DNA from: Acanthococcus lagerstroemiae
Taxonomy: Eukaryota; Arthropoda; Insecta; Hemiptera; Eriococcidae
Reading direction: 5' to 3'
NCBI GenBank assembly: GCA_031841125.1
Contig: CM063112.1
Span: forward strand, 23,090,603 to 23,154,602
Length of the DNA stretch: 64,000 nucleotides
In this document: positions 49,400 through 59,444 of the stretch, piece after piece
Numbering within the stretch: position 1 is the stretch's first letter
Layout of the letters: the number at the start of each line of letters is the position of its first letter
The notes under the pieces: generated by a model
What the model was told of the DNA's origin: nothing
The model's database searches: none
The model's input: the letters and a program-made list of their open reading frames with translations, nothing else
Made by a program: the position numbers and the translations under genes

Positions 49400-49677
49400 T
49401 TCTCGTAACCTGCTTAATTTTGATAAAATCTGTAATTCCATCGGGCCATCTTGAAATTTTTCGGCTAAAATGATGTATTTCGACGTGTTAAATGGAAGTT
49501 GTATTTTACTACCCATAAGTTGTTACCAAGGAACGCACAAAACATCGAAAGAAAGGGGTGAAGTATTTTAACGCAATTGAGAGCATTTATGACCTTTTAT
49601 GCTCTTCAACTCGTCGTTGGGGGATTCTAACAACGTGGGGAAAAAAGTTGTAAAATGATTAATTAGCGCAGAATAGG
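49400..49677. other. Intergenic stretch without recognised features
   Basis: This unique-looking AT-rich sequence occurs once more in copy 2 (about 53035-53313) with scattered substitutions. I see no open frame with family resemblance, no splice-bounded module and no tandem repeat. It probably belongs to the 5' flank of the transposase relic. Confidence 0.5.
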
Positions 49678-50086
49678 CAAGTGCTAACCACCCACTGTAT
49701 TATGACCTTGAAGAATTATATGACGCTTTAGTTGAAATTAGCGAAGATGTGAATTTTTTAAGCCAGCTAGGTGCAAAGACGAGACATTATCCCAAAAAAT
49801 GCTATTTTATGGTATTCAGTTTAACGAAATCAACTTGATAAGCAAAGCATTGCAGAATATCAATATGAATATTTCTGACGCTATAGCAATGCTTAAAAAG
49901 ACGGTGACATTTTAAGAAAACACCCGTTCTGATGAAAAATACGAAGAAATTACTTGTGAAGCCGAATTATTAGCCGAAAGTTTGAACATTGAAGAAACAT
50001 TTCCTGCGGCCGTAACTACGAGATTACGAAAAAAAAAATCATACAAAGCCTCTGATGAGCCTATCGTAGATCCCGAAGATATTTAA
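49678..50086 (+). pseudogene. hAT/ZMYM1-like transposase fragment (copy 1)
   Basis: Frame pieces include DVNFLSQLGAKTRHYPKKCY, INLISKALQNINMNISDAIA and, at the end, KSYKASDEPIVDPEDI. The pattern resembles the C-terminal middle of hAT-type transposases and domesticated ZMYM1-like proteins: a conserved L-x-S-K-x-L-Q-x-x-x-M stretch, then a basic run, then DEP-x-x-DP. A one-base loss relative to copy 2 near 49820 and further changes near 49910 break the frame. The basic-to-DEP part is intact here but frameshifted in copy 2. The family assignment rests on recalled family patterns without a search. Confidence 0.5.
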
Positions 50087-50130
50087 AATTGTGTTGCCCA
50101 TCTCATATGCTGCTACCGTGTCTGTTACAG

Positions 50131-50650
50131 GGACGAAACTATGGGGGAGTGTGGCGGGTGGAACCCCCCCCCCCGCCACTCATAATTTGGCAGACGGCAC
50201 ATTTTGAAACTGTTCATTTGCATTCTGAATATTTTAATTTTTCTTCTCCACCCCCCTCCCCACCACCACCACCCTAAAAACAACCAAAAACGGAGAAGTC
50301 AAATTTCGTCTCAAAATTGGAGCAAATTAAGACATGCCTCTGATCGATTGTGGGACAGGAGCCTCTTTCAGATCTTTCCTTATATGGAAAGCGAGATAGC
50401 GAAGGAAGTAGACCCAATCGACCCAAAGAACATTATCCACGAATTTGCTCAAATAAAAGCTCAAAGTTATGATACGTTAATTTTACAACTGATAATGTTG
50501 TGTTTTAAATTCGATTCTAATAAGAAAAGAGTGAACTTCATGATGCCAGAGGAGCTGGTTAAATTTTACCAAAAATATCCTCTCCGAAAATATTGAAAAA
50601 AATTGGTACAGATTTTTAATGGTCTGATATGAGCGCTTAGGGACGAAACT
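50131..50650 (+). repeat. 512-bp spaced direct repeat around the 70-codon frame
   Basis: AGGGACGAAACT is followed by a G/C run, then CACATTTTGAAACTG and TTCATTTG. It starts near 50129 and again near 50639, where AAATTGTGAAACTG and TTTATTTGAATATTTCATTTT follow. The second segmental copy has the same pair at about 53788 and 54287. The plus-strand 70-codon frame lies between the two. This looks like a tandem duplication whose second copy is truncated. Confidence 0.55.
50382..50596 (+). CDS. Plus-strand 70-codon frame, unknown function (copy 1)
   Basis: An ATG at 50382 follows CTTTCAGATCTTTCC, a possible acceptor. The frame starts MESEIAKEVDPIDPKNI, continues with an acidic then Leu-rich segment (SYDTLILQLIMLCF), and ends FYQKYPLRKY. 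The segmental copy at 54031-54243 keeps the whole frame with only a few amino-acid changes, which suggests past constraint or a young duplication. Broken relatives sit in the right-hand units. I do not recognise the family. It may be a terminal exon of a longer gene or part of a mobile element. Confidence 0.4.
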
Positions 50651-50666
50651 GTGCCCCCCCCCCCTC

Positions 50667-51164
50667 TGCAATGATGTGGCATCCGGCAAATTGTGAAACT
50701 GTTTATTTGAATATTTCATTTTGTAAGACCGCTAGTTTTTTTTTTTTTTGGATTAAAAAATATTCCTATTAAAAATCAGCAGATTTTCAATTTTTAAAAA
50801 TTTTGTCGGTGAACGGTTTAAAAAGAAATATTTGTCCGCAAATTTTTCTTCTCCAGTACCCCTCCCACAGCTTGCTTCAGATACAGTTTCGTTCTTGTGA
50901 GCATTCTGTATAATATGCAGCCCAAATAAAAGGGAAGAGTGCACGGAAAAAGTGGTAAAAATAGTTTTATGGAGAACTGTGTAGTCTCCTGAATAACAAA
51001 AGAAGAGGTACGTAGGAAGAAGGCCAAGATTCAAAAAGAAAAAAAAAATTAAAAACAAAACTGGACTATGGCCATTACTCTCTGTAAAGATACACTTACC
51101 TAAATTACCTTTAAAACTGACGTATGCGCTTATAAATCGAACCGAAGAAACCAAAATTGTTAGA
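50667..51164. other. AT-rich stretch between segmental copies
   Basis: There are homopolymer A and T runs, and one minus-strand frame of 133 codons at 50753-51154 that starts at a non-ATG codon. The frame shows no recognisable domain and includes low-complexity Phe and Leu runs. I do not support a gene here. No copy of this stretch was noticed elsewhere in the window. Confidence 0.45.
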
Positions 51165-51172
51165 CCACATAC

Positions 51173-51376
51173 CGTTATTCAGCGACGATTTTGGGAAACT
51201 TGACAAGTACAAAACCTTTCGATATTCGGTGTTTGCATAGAAGGGCCGTTCCAGGAATCTGCGGTCTAGTAGATCCTCGATGACCTCTGGTGCTCGATGT
51301 TTGGATCCAAGAAACGTTTCCACATATGATCAACCAGATCTAGTAGATCCTCGAGATACGATCGTTCAATCAGTAG
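51173..51376 (-). pseudogene. B-type exon, 204 nt, with internal tandem of the exon core
   Basis: The acceptor ends TTATTTTTACAG at 51377 and the donor is GTATGTGG below 51173. The frame begins LLIERSYLEDLLDLVDHMWK and continues RFLDPNIEHQ before a stop. The downstream part restarts GTCATCGAGGATCTACTAGACC, a second copy of the exon's GAGGATCTACTAGA word, in another frame reading VIEDLLDRRFLERPFYANTE. The exon is therefore a partially duplicated B exon, 204 nt against 150-168 nt elsewhere. The preceding exon joins it in phase. Confidence 0.5.
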
Positions 51377-51442
51377 CTGTAAAAATAATTTGGCAGTATC
51401 AAAATTCGGGGAAAGTATACGAAAGCTAATAAAGATTCCTAC
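51377..51442 (-). other. 66-nt intron (copy 2)
   Basis: The donor is AAAAAAA/GTAGGAATC at 51442 and the acceptor CAAATTATTTTTACAG at 51377. Length and ends match the 66-69-nt introns in the left and right blocks. Splicing here joins the frame ending AEVYEVIRKK directly to LLIERSYLEDLL without changing phase. That is the cleanest exon-exon junction in the window. Confidence 0.55.
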
Positions 51443-51609
51443 TTTTTTTCTTATCACTTCGTAGACTTCTGCCTTGAGAATCCTAGGTGTTTGGTGGAGC
51501 GTATGGCGATGCATGCCAGCCAAAGTGGCTCTCCAGACTGCTCCCGAAAACTACTCTTTCGAGTAACTGGACATCTAGAACAGGGTACGTGTTGAGGTCA
51601 TCTATTACC
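51443..51609 (-). pseudogene. A1-type exon (copy 2)
   Basis: The exon is bounded by a possible CTTAG or GTAATAG acceptor near 51602-51610 and the GTAGGAATC donor at 51442. One frame gives AGMHRHTLHQTPRILKAEV and stays open to the donor in phase 0. Another frame gives LDVQLLERVVFGSSLESHFG, matching the SDIILERVVF and GRHFGMRALSYASPNT frames of the 293-bp monomers, before a TAG. Two frames with matches indicate an ancient frameshift, so the true frame is uncertain. Confidence 0.42.
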
Positions 51610-51683
51610 CTAAGTGTGTATGAGAAAGGCAAAAATAAACTAGTAGAAGATAGACGGAATATTGTTACAAGAATGATACTAAC

Positions 51684-51897
51684 CAACAAATGACTTTTTT
51701 TCGTTTTCAGAGTTTCCCCAGTTTCTCATAAAAGCCCTCTCTTCAATGTCTGCGTCCTTCCAACTGGTCCCTAACTGAATAAATTGACGAAAAACTGTCT
51801 GGCTGATGTTCGTTGTTTGCATCGAAGAAGCGTTTCTACGAATCATAACAGTCTGGTCTAGTAGATCTTCAGAGGTATACAATCGTTCAGCGGAAAT
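51684..51897 (-). pseudogene. B-type exon fused to an acidic tail (copy 2)
   Basis: After a TAATTTTCAG-type acceptor the frame reads ISAERLYTSEDLLDQTVMIR. It then departs from other B exons into SWKDADIEERAFMRNWGNSE and ends at a G/GTTAGTATC donor. In copy 1 the corresponding halves are separated by the 743-bp segment and the tail holds a TAA. Copy 2's version, 214 nt and open throughout, was therefore probably created by that deletion. Function is unknown. Confidence 0.4.
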
Positions 51898-52025
51898 CTG
51901 AAAATAATTTTGCAGTATCAAAATTCGGAAAGAAAAAACAAATGCTAATTAGTGACTCATGAAGGTAACTAAGAAGTAAGCCAAAGAAATATTGCCCCCC
52001 CCCCACCGTTTCTTTTGTAATAAAC

Positions 52026-52085
52026 CTGAAGCTCGAAATTATGGCCACTGCACAACATTTGAAGATAGGATCGTTCAGCGGACAT
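52026..52085 (-). pseudogene. 60-nt exon-like module (copy 2)
   Basis: The acceptor ends ATTTTTTCAG and the donor is CAG/GTTTATTA. The 20-codon frame is MSAERSYLQMLCSGHNFELQ. The copy-1 relative at 48393-48452 reads MLAEQSYLQMSCNGHNFELQ: same length, same phase and mostly conserved residues. This suggests constraint before or after the duplication. It shares the AERSY opening with all B-type exons. Confidence 0.45.
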
Positions 52086-52284
52086 CTGAAAAAATAATTT
52101 TGCAGTATCACAATTCGGGAAGAAAAAACATGAGTGCTAAAAAATGAAAATGACTCGTGAAGATAACTAATAAATAAGCCTGATAAAATTTCTCTACATG
52201 TTGCCCCTCCCCTCCCCCCTTCTGTAATAAACCTGAAGCTCGAAATACAATATGTTCATTGCACGACAAGGAATACTGCGACTG

Positions 52285-52830
52285 GATCACGAGATAGATA
52301 AGCAACCTACTGGAATCTTCCCAGGACTTTCCACCGGTATGAGACTTTCCGCCAGTAGTTCACTGGAATCGTCCCACTACAGGACTTTCAACCAGTGATT
52401 GCTACTGGCATCAGTAGCCTGCTGAAATCATCCTACTATAGGATGTTTGCCAACAGTTGACACTACTGGAATCATCTCAAGACCGAAGGATCCTAACTGG
52501 TTCAACCTGAAAACAACCCCCAAATGACCCACGACGAAGGAACCGATTGGATCGTAACCGGAATCGTCCTACGAGACTTTCTGCCAGTAGCTTGTTGGAA
52601 TCATCCCATTACAGGACTTTCGACCAACAGTGGTAGCTACTGGAATCGTCCCAGGACTTTCCACCGGTATGAGACTTTCCGCCAGTAGCTTTACTGGAAT
52701 CGTCCCATTACAGGACTTTCAACCAGTGATTGCTACTGGCACCAGTAGCCTGCTGAAATCATCCTAGGATGTTTACCAACAGTTGATACTACTGGAATCA
52801 TCTCAAGATCCAAGGATCCTGACTGGTATC
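52285..52830. repeat. Imperfect minisatellite (copy 2)
   Basis: This is the counterpart of 48640-49195, with the same ACTGGAATC and AGGACTTTC words in the same order. Differences from copy 1 are substitutions and single-base indels, not repeat-number changes. The minisatellite therefore predates the segmental duplication and has been stable in copy number since. Confidence 0.75.
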
Positions 52831-53313
52831 ATCCTATACTGTAACCTAAATAGAACCCCCCAAATCGCCCGCGTACAACAACCTATTTCTCCAAGTAATG
52901 CAAATGAATCCGAAGCTGAAAAATCACTGTAGAGTGCCCCAGCATCATTAAGAGAAGTTTAAAATAAAAAATAATTTTCTTATCGAAAAAATTAAGATAA
53001 CTCACTCGATTGCGACCACTCGTGTCCCTTGACACTTTCTCGTAACCTGCTTATTTTTGACAAAATCTGTAATTCCATCGGGCCATCTTGAAATTTTCCG
53101 GCTAAAATGATGTATTTCGACGTGTTAAATGGAAGTTGTGTCTTACTACCCATAAGTCGTTACCAAGGAACGCACATAACTTCGAAAGAAAGGGGTAAAG
53201 TATTTTAACGCAATTGAGAGCATTTATGACCTTTTATGCTCTTCAACTCGTCGTTGGGGGATTCTAACAACGCGGGGAAAAAAGTTGTAAAATGATTAAT
53301 TAGCGCAGAATAG

Positions 53314-53738
53314 GCAAGTGCTAACCGCCCACTGTATTATGACCCTGAAGAATTATATGACGTTTTAGTTGAAATTAGCGAAGATGTGAATTTTTTAAGC
53401 CAGCTAGGTGCAAAGACGAGACATTATCCCAAAAAATGCTATTTTATGGTATTCAGTTTTAACCAAATCAACTTGATAAGCAAAGCATTGCAGAATATCA
53501 ATATGAATATTTCTGACGCTATAGCAATGCTTAAAAATACGGGGACACTTTTAGAAAACACCCGTTCTGATGAAAAATACGAAGAAATTATTTGTGAAGC
53601 CGAATTATTAGCCGAAAGTTTGAACATTGAAAAAGCATTTCCTGCGCGGCCATAACTACGAGATTACGGGAAAAAAATAAAAATAAAAAATCATACAAAG
53701 CCTCTGATGAGCTTATCGTAGATCCCGAAGAAATTTAA
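53314..53738 (+). pseudogene. hAT/ZMYM1-like transposase fragment (copy 2)
   Basis: The plus-strand frame is open from about 53314 to 53655. It includes LYYDPEELYDVLVEISEDVN, INLISKALQNINMNISDAIA and ICEAELLAESLNIEKAFPA, followed by a stop. After a one- or two-base shift the sequence resumes the basic stretch and a DEL-IVDPEEI end at 53738. Compared with full hAT transposases (several hundred residues) this is a short internal fragment with no zinc finger or catalytic blocks. It is a transposon relic, not an active element. Confidence 0.52.
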
Positions 53739-54030
53739 AATTGTGTTGTTACCCCATCTTGTATGCTGCTACCGGATCTGTTAACAGGGACGAAACTATG
53801 GGGAGTGTGGCGGGTTGAACCCCCTCTCTCATAATTTGACAGACAGCACATTTTGAAACTGTTCATTTGAATTCAGAATATTTAAATTTTTCTTCTCCAA
53901 CCCCCCCCCCCCCCCCAAAAAAAAAAACCAAAAAAACGGAAAAGTCAAATTTCGTCTCAAAATTGAAGCAAATTAAGACATACCTCCCATTGATTGTGGG
54001 ACAGGAGCCTCTCTCGGATCTTTCCTTATT

Positions 54031-54243
54031 ATGGCAAGCGAGATAGCGAAGGAAGTAGACCCAATCGACCCAAAGAACATTATCAACGAATTTGCTCAAA
54101 TAAAAGCTCAAAGTTATGATACGTTAATTTTACAACTGATAATGTTGTGTTTTCAACTCGATTCTAATAAGAAGAGAGTGAACTTCATGATGTCAGAGGA
54201 GCTGGTTAAATTTTACCAAAAATATCCTCTTCGAAAATATTGA
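54031..54243 (+). CDS. Plus-strand 70-codon frame, unknown function (copy 2)
   Basis: The frame starts MASEIAKEVDPIDPKNI at an ATG and ends FYQKYPLRKY before TGA. It differs from the copy at 50382-50596 at a handful of residues (Glu to Ala, His to Asn, Lys-Phe to Gln-Leu, Pro to Ser), with no indel. It follows the transposase relic by about 290 bp and is preceded by the long C-run at about 53901. I cannot name a family. The frame may be part of the same mobile element or a short independent gene. Confidence 0.4.
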   Translation: MASEIAKEVDPIDPKNIINEFAQIKAQSYDTLILQLIMLCFQLDSNKKRVNFMMSEELVKFYQKYPLRKY

Positions 54244-54342
54244 AAAAAATTAGTACACATTTTTAATGGTCTGATATGAGCGCTTAGGGACGAAACTGTG
54301 GGGGGACCCCCCCCCCAATATGAAAATTATTACACCACATAC

Positions 54343-55796
54343 CTATATTCAAAGTACGATGGTTTTAGGAATCAACAGATCCAGAACTGTCATGGAGAAA
54401 ATCCAAAAACTGCTAGTGCTCGATGTTTGCATTTGAAGCGTTTCCACATATTGATGGCCGGGTGATGCTTAGAGATATGATCCAATCAGGACCTGTAAAA
54501 ATAATTTTGCAGTATCAAAATTCGGGGGAGATATACAAAAGCTAATAAAAAAATTCTCACCTATAAAGCGGCTGGGGTATAAATCAGAGGTTTGTGCATA
54601 CAGGTATTCAGCATTGTTTTACCAGCTATTCCTACGGAATCATCTCAGGACGCAAGATTCTTGAGAAAAGAAGTTGGATCTTGACTGGCATCATCCTACA
54701 TTCATTTGGCCTAAAGACAACTCCTAAATGACTCAGATATAACAGGAAATTCAGCTAGCAAAATGACAAACTGATATACAAATGATTCTGAAATTAAAAA
54801 CCACAGTCAAGTGACCCAGGAACGTCACTAAGAAAGATTTTAAATAAGCTAAAGTTATTGTAGGAATCACTGCTTATGTAATTTGGGATTGAGGTAAAAC
54901 GTTACTGGGATTAATCTCACAAACAAGACTTTTTTCACCAAATTTGACCACCTCTATTAGTAAAATGAGATTCACCAACGTCTATTCAGAATACTCTTGT
55001 TGGACACTATGGCATATTGTGGAAGTTTTTATGGGTGACTATTTGTGCTCTGCTTTCGATCACTTATTGGAATTCAGTCTTTGAGAAAGTATGATTTAAA
55101 TTTGATTCTAATAAGAAACGAGTGAATCAACTTTATGATGCCAGAGGACTTGAGTCACCTTTTTTTTTGTAATAAAGTACGAAAGTAACCTCTTCAAAAA
55201 TACTGAAAAACCGCTTGCCTAAGGTAGTGTTGGAAAAAGACTTCTGATTCCCTGTACAGTTCTATTACTCAATTAAGGACGCTAGTTAAAGGAAATGTTG
55301 GAAGAGGAGTAAGCGTTTTTAAAATCACACTAAGAAGTCGAACCAAAGAAAATCAAAATTTTTTCACCACATACCGTTATTCAGTGACCCCGACGAATTC
55401 AAAACTTCTATGGAGAAAATCCAAAACTGCTGGTGTTCGGTGTCTGCATATAGAAGAAGCGCTTCTACGATACAACAGTCTGGTAGGTCCTCGATGATAC
55501 GATCCTTCAATCAAAAGCTGTACAAATAATTTTGCTGTATAAAAATCCGAAAAGAAAAAAATAACGCAAATTAAAAGGAAAGCGAATGAATTTGATCTGA
55601 AAAGAGGTAGGTGAGAATAAAAATCTTACAAACACATAAAAAACCATAAGTGGCCCAGGAACGCCATAAAAATTTTTTTTTAACATAATAATTCTTTGGT
55701 GGGAATTTTTTTTGTTGAAAAGAAACTCATGAATGAATTCAATTTGAAATACAGCACACGAAAATGAAAATTATTACACCACATACCGTTATTCAA
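54343..55796 (-). repeat. Unit R1
   Basis: B' is at 54343-54492 (150 nt; donor end altered to ATAG/GTATGT), the intron at 54493-54560, exon D at 54561-54787, and exon C at 55375-55517. D reads LLYLSHLGVVFRP and EMIP before a TAG created where other copies have CCAGTAG. A broken relic of the plus-strand 70-codon frame lies at about 55091-55212. Confidence 0.8.
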
Positions 55797-57227
55797 AGTA
55801 CGATGGTTTTAGAAATCAACAGATCCAGAACTTTATGGAGAAAATCCAAAAACTGCTAGTGCTCGATGTTTGCATTTGAAGCGTTTCCACATATTGATGG
55901 CTGGGTGATGCTTAGAGATATGATCCAATCAGGACCTGTAAAAATAAATTTGCAGTATCAAAATTCGGGGGGAGATATACAAAAGCTAATAAAAAAATTC
56001 TCACCTATGAAACAGCTGGGGTATATATCAAAGGTTTGTACTTAACAGGTATTCAGCATTGTTTTACCAGCAGTTATTCCTATGGAATCATCTCAGGACG
56101 CAAGATTCTTGAGAACAGAAGTTGGATCTTGACTGGTATCATCCTACAGTCATTTGGCCTAAAGACAACTCCTAAATGACTCAGATATAACAGGAAATTC
56201 ACCTTGCAAAATGACAAACTGATATGCAAATGAATCTGAAATTAAAAACCACAGTCAAGTGACCCAGGAACGTGTAGGAATCACTGCTCATGTAATTTGG
56301 GATTGAGGTAAAATTTTATTGGGATTAATCTCACAAACTCAGGTGATGACTAATTTTGACATTCAGACTTTTTTCACCAAATTTGACCACCTCTATTAGT
56401 AAAATGAGATTCACCAACGTCAATTCAGAATACTCTTGTTGGACACTATGGCATATTGTGGAAGTTTTCATGGGTGACTATTTGTGCTCTGCTTTCGATC
56501 ACTTATTAGAATTCCGTTTTTGAGAAAGTATGATTTAAATTTGATTCGAATAAGAAACGAGTGAATCAACTATATGATGCCAGAGGACTTATAAGTCACT
56601 TTTTTTTTTGTAATAAAGTACGAAAGTAACCTCTTCAAAGATACTGAAAAACCCTTTGGCTAAGGTAGTGTTGGAATGAGACTTCTGAATCCCTGTACAG
56701 TTTTATCACTCAATTAAGGACGCTTGTTAAAAGAAATGTTGGAAGAGGCTAAAGCGATTTTAAAATCACACTAAGAAGTCGAACCAAAGAAAATCAAAAT
56801 TTTTACACCACATACCGTTATTCTTTGACCCCGATGAATTCAAAACTTCTACGGAGGAAATCCAAAACTGCTGGTATTCGGTGTCTGCATATATGTAGAA
56901 GAAGCACTTCTACAATTCAACAGTCTGGTAGTTCCTCGATGATACGATCCTTCAAGCAAAAGCTGTACAAATAATTTTGCTATATAAAAATCCCAAAAGA
57001 AAAAAATAAACCGAATTAAAAGGTAAGTGAATGAATTTGATCTGAAAAGGGGTAGGTAGAATACAAATCTTACAAACACGTAAAAAACCATAAGTAAGAG
57101 TCCCAGGAAAGCCATAAAAAATTTTTTTGTAACATAATTCTTTGGTGGGAATTTAGTTTGTTGAAAATAAACTGAAGAATGAATTCGATTTGAAAAACAG
57201 CACACGAAAATGAATTACACCACATGC
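55797..57227 (-). repeat. Unit R2
   Basis: B' is at 55797-55935 (139 nt), the intron at 55936-56004, D at 56005-56235, and C at 56816-56962 (147 nt). The plus-strand relic is at about 56527-56650. The frame at 56849-57205 runs through the presumed intron and into C (LLLEGSYHRGTTRLL). I read it as chance continuity of an AT-rich intron with a C exon. Confidence 0.8.
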
Positions 57228-58104
57228 CGTTATTCAAATTATGATCGTTTTAGAAGTCAAATAGATCCAGAACTTTCATGGAGAAAATCGAAAAACTGCT
57301 AGGGCTCGATGTTTGCATTTGGAGCGTTTCCACATATTGATGGCCGGGTGATGCTTAGAGATCTGATCCAATCAGGACCTGTAAAAATAATTTTGCAGTA
57401 TCAAAATTCGGGGGAGATACACAAAAGCTAATAAAAAAATTCTCACCTATAAAGCAGCTGGGGTATAAATCAAAGGTTTGTACATACAAGTATTCAGCAT
57501 TGTTTTACCAGCAGTTATTCCTATGGAATCATCTCAGGACGCATGATTCTTGAGAACAGAAGTTGGATCTTGACTGGTATCATCCTACAGTCATTTGGCC
57601 TAAAGACAACTCCTAAATGACTCAGATATAACAGGAAATTCAGCTAGCAAAATGACAAACTGATATGCAAATGGATCTGAAATTAGAAACCACAGTCAAG
57701 TGACCCAGGAACGTGTAGGAATCACTGTTCATGTAATTTGCGATTGAGGAAAAACTTTACTGGGATAAATCTCACAAACACCGGTGATGACTAATTTTGA
57801 CATTCAGACTTCTTTCACCAAATTTGACCACCTCTATTAGTAAAATGAGATTCACCAACGTCAAATCAGAATACTCTTGTTGGACACTATGGCATATTGT
57901 GGAAGTTTTCATGGGTGACTTCTGCAAAGATACTGAAAAACCCTTTGGCTAAGGTAGTGTTGGAATGAGACTTCTGAATCCCTGTACAGTTTCATCACTC
58001 AATTAAGGACGCTAGTTAAAGGAAATGTTGGAAGAGGCTAAAGCGATTTTAAAATCACACTAAGAAGTCGAACCAAAGAAAATCAAAATTTTTACACCAC
58101 ATAC
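57228..58104 (-). repeat. Unit R3 (877 bp, internal deletion)
   Basis: B' is at 57228-57378 with a GC donor (GCATGTG), the intron at 57379-57446, and D at 57447-57676. The unit lacks exon C. At its right end, C-type flank (GAACCAAAGAAAATC) runs through the donor and then continues as a B' exon body at 58105. This is a recombination joint within the shared donor sequence. Another deletion joint is at about 57920. Confidence 0.82.
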
Positions 58105-59444
58105 CGTTATTCAAAGTACGATGGTTTTAGAAATCAACAGGTCCAGAACTTTCATGGAGAAAATCGAAAAACTGCTAGGGCTCGATTTTTGCATTTGGAG
58201 CGTTTCCACATATTGATGGCCGGGTGATGCTTAGAGATATGATCCAATCAGGACCTGTAAAAATAATTTTGCAGTATCAAAATTCGGGGGAGATATACAT
58301 AAGCTAATAAAAAAATTCTCACCTATAAAGCAGCTGGGGTATAAATCAACGGGTTTGTACATACGGGTATTCAGCATTGTTTCACCAGCAGTTATTCCTA
58401 TGGAATCATCTCAGGACGCATGAATCTTGAGAACAGAAGTTGGATCTTGACTGGTATCATCCTACAGTCATTTGGCCTAAAGACAACTCCTAAATGACTC
58501 AGATATAACAGGAAATTCAGCTAGCAAAATGACAAACTGATATGCAAATGGATCTGAAATTAGAAACCACAGTCAAGTGACCCAGGAACGTGTAGGAATC
58601 ACTGCTCATGTAATTTGGGATTGAGGAAAAACTTTACTGGGATGAATCTCACAAACTCAGGTGCTGACTAATTTTGACATTCAGACTTTTTTCACCAAAT
58701 TTGACCACCTCTATTAGTAAAATGAGATTCACCAACGTCAATTCAGAATACTCTTGTTGGACACTATGGCATATTGTGGAAGTTTTTATGATGCCAGAGG
58801 ACTTATAAGTCAATTTTTTTTTTGTAATAAAGTACGAAAGTAACCTCTTCACAGATACTGAAAAACCCCTTGGCTAAGGTAGTGTTGGAAAGAGACTTCT
58901 GAATCCCTGTACAGTTTTATTACTCAATTAAGGACGCTAGTTAAAGGAAATGTTGGAAGAGGCTAAAGCGATTTTAAAATCACACTAAGAAGTCGAACCA
59001 AAGAAAATCAAAATTTTTACACGACATACCGTTATTCTGTGACCCCGATGAATTCAAAACTTCTACGGAGAAAATCCAAAACTGCTGGTATTCGGTGTCT
59101 GCATGTATGTAGAAGAGGCGCTTCTACAATTCAACAGTCTGGTAGTTCCTCGATGATACGATCCTTCAATCTCAAGCTGTACAAATAATTTTGCTATATA
59201 AAAATCCCAAAAGAAAAAAATAAAGGAAATTAAAAGGAAAATGAATGAATTTGATCTGAAAAGGGGTGGGTGAGAATACAAATCTTACAAACATCTAAAA
59301 AACCTTAAGTAAGTGTCCCGGGAAAGCCATAAAAAATTTTCTTTAACATAATAATTCTTTGGTGGGAATTTTTTTTGTTGAAAATAAACTGAAGAATGAA
59401 TTCGATTTGAAATATAGCACACGAAAATGAATTACACCACATAC
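58105..59444 (-). repeat. Unit R4
   Basis: B' is at 58105-58254 (150 nt), the intron at 58255-58322, D at 58323-58553, and C at 59030-59176 (147 nt). The plus-strand relic is shortened (about 58785-58862). The donor flank of B' is of C type, as described for the joint with R3. Confidence 0.8.

Larger units (their letters stand above)
46588..50665. repeat. Segmental duplication, copy 1
   Basis: This stretch is homologous, in the same orientation, to 51165-54310. It holds two segments absent from copy 2, at about 46845-47214 and 47430-48172 (743 bp). Conversely, its B-type exon next to the mini-intron is reduced to 36 nt. Shared contents in order on the plus strand are truncated B, mini-intron, A1-type exon, B-type exons with C-runs, minisatellite, D-like relic, transposase relic and the 70-codon plus-strand frame. 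The copies differ by many substitutions, so this duplication is older than the left array's homogenisation. Confidence 0.88.
51165..54310. repeat. Segmental duplication, copy 2
   Basis: This is the partner of 46588-50665. Relative to copy 1, it keeps a full-length B-type exon (51173-51376) but lacks the 743-bp segment and the 370-bp segment. The exact junction AAAACTGTCT/GGCTGATG at 51800/51801 lets the missing block be placed. After about 51.8 kb the offset from copy 1 is steady at about 3.63-3.65 kb. Confidence 0.88.

Noticed and set aside
50753..51154. Minus-strand 133-codon frame as a gene
   Set aside because: Non-ATG start, low-complexity Phe/Leu content, no splice or family support, and single copy between duplicated segments.
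56849..57205. Minus-strand 118-codon frame as a continuous gene
   Set aside because: It runs through the presumed long intron (poly-Phe stretches) into C; equivalent frames in other units are broken.
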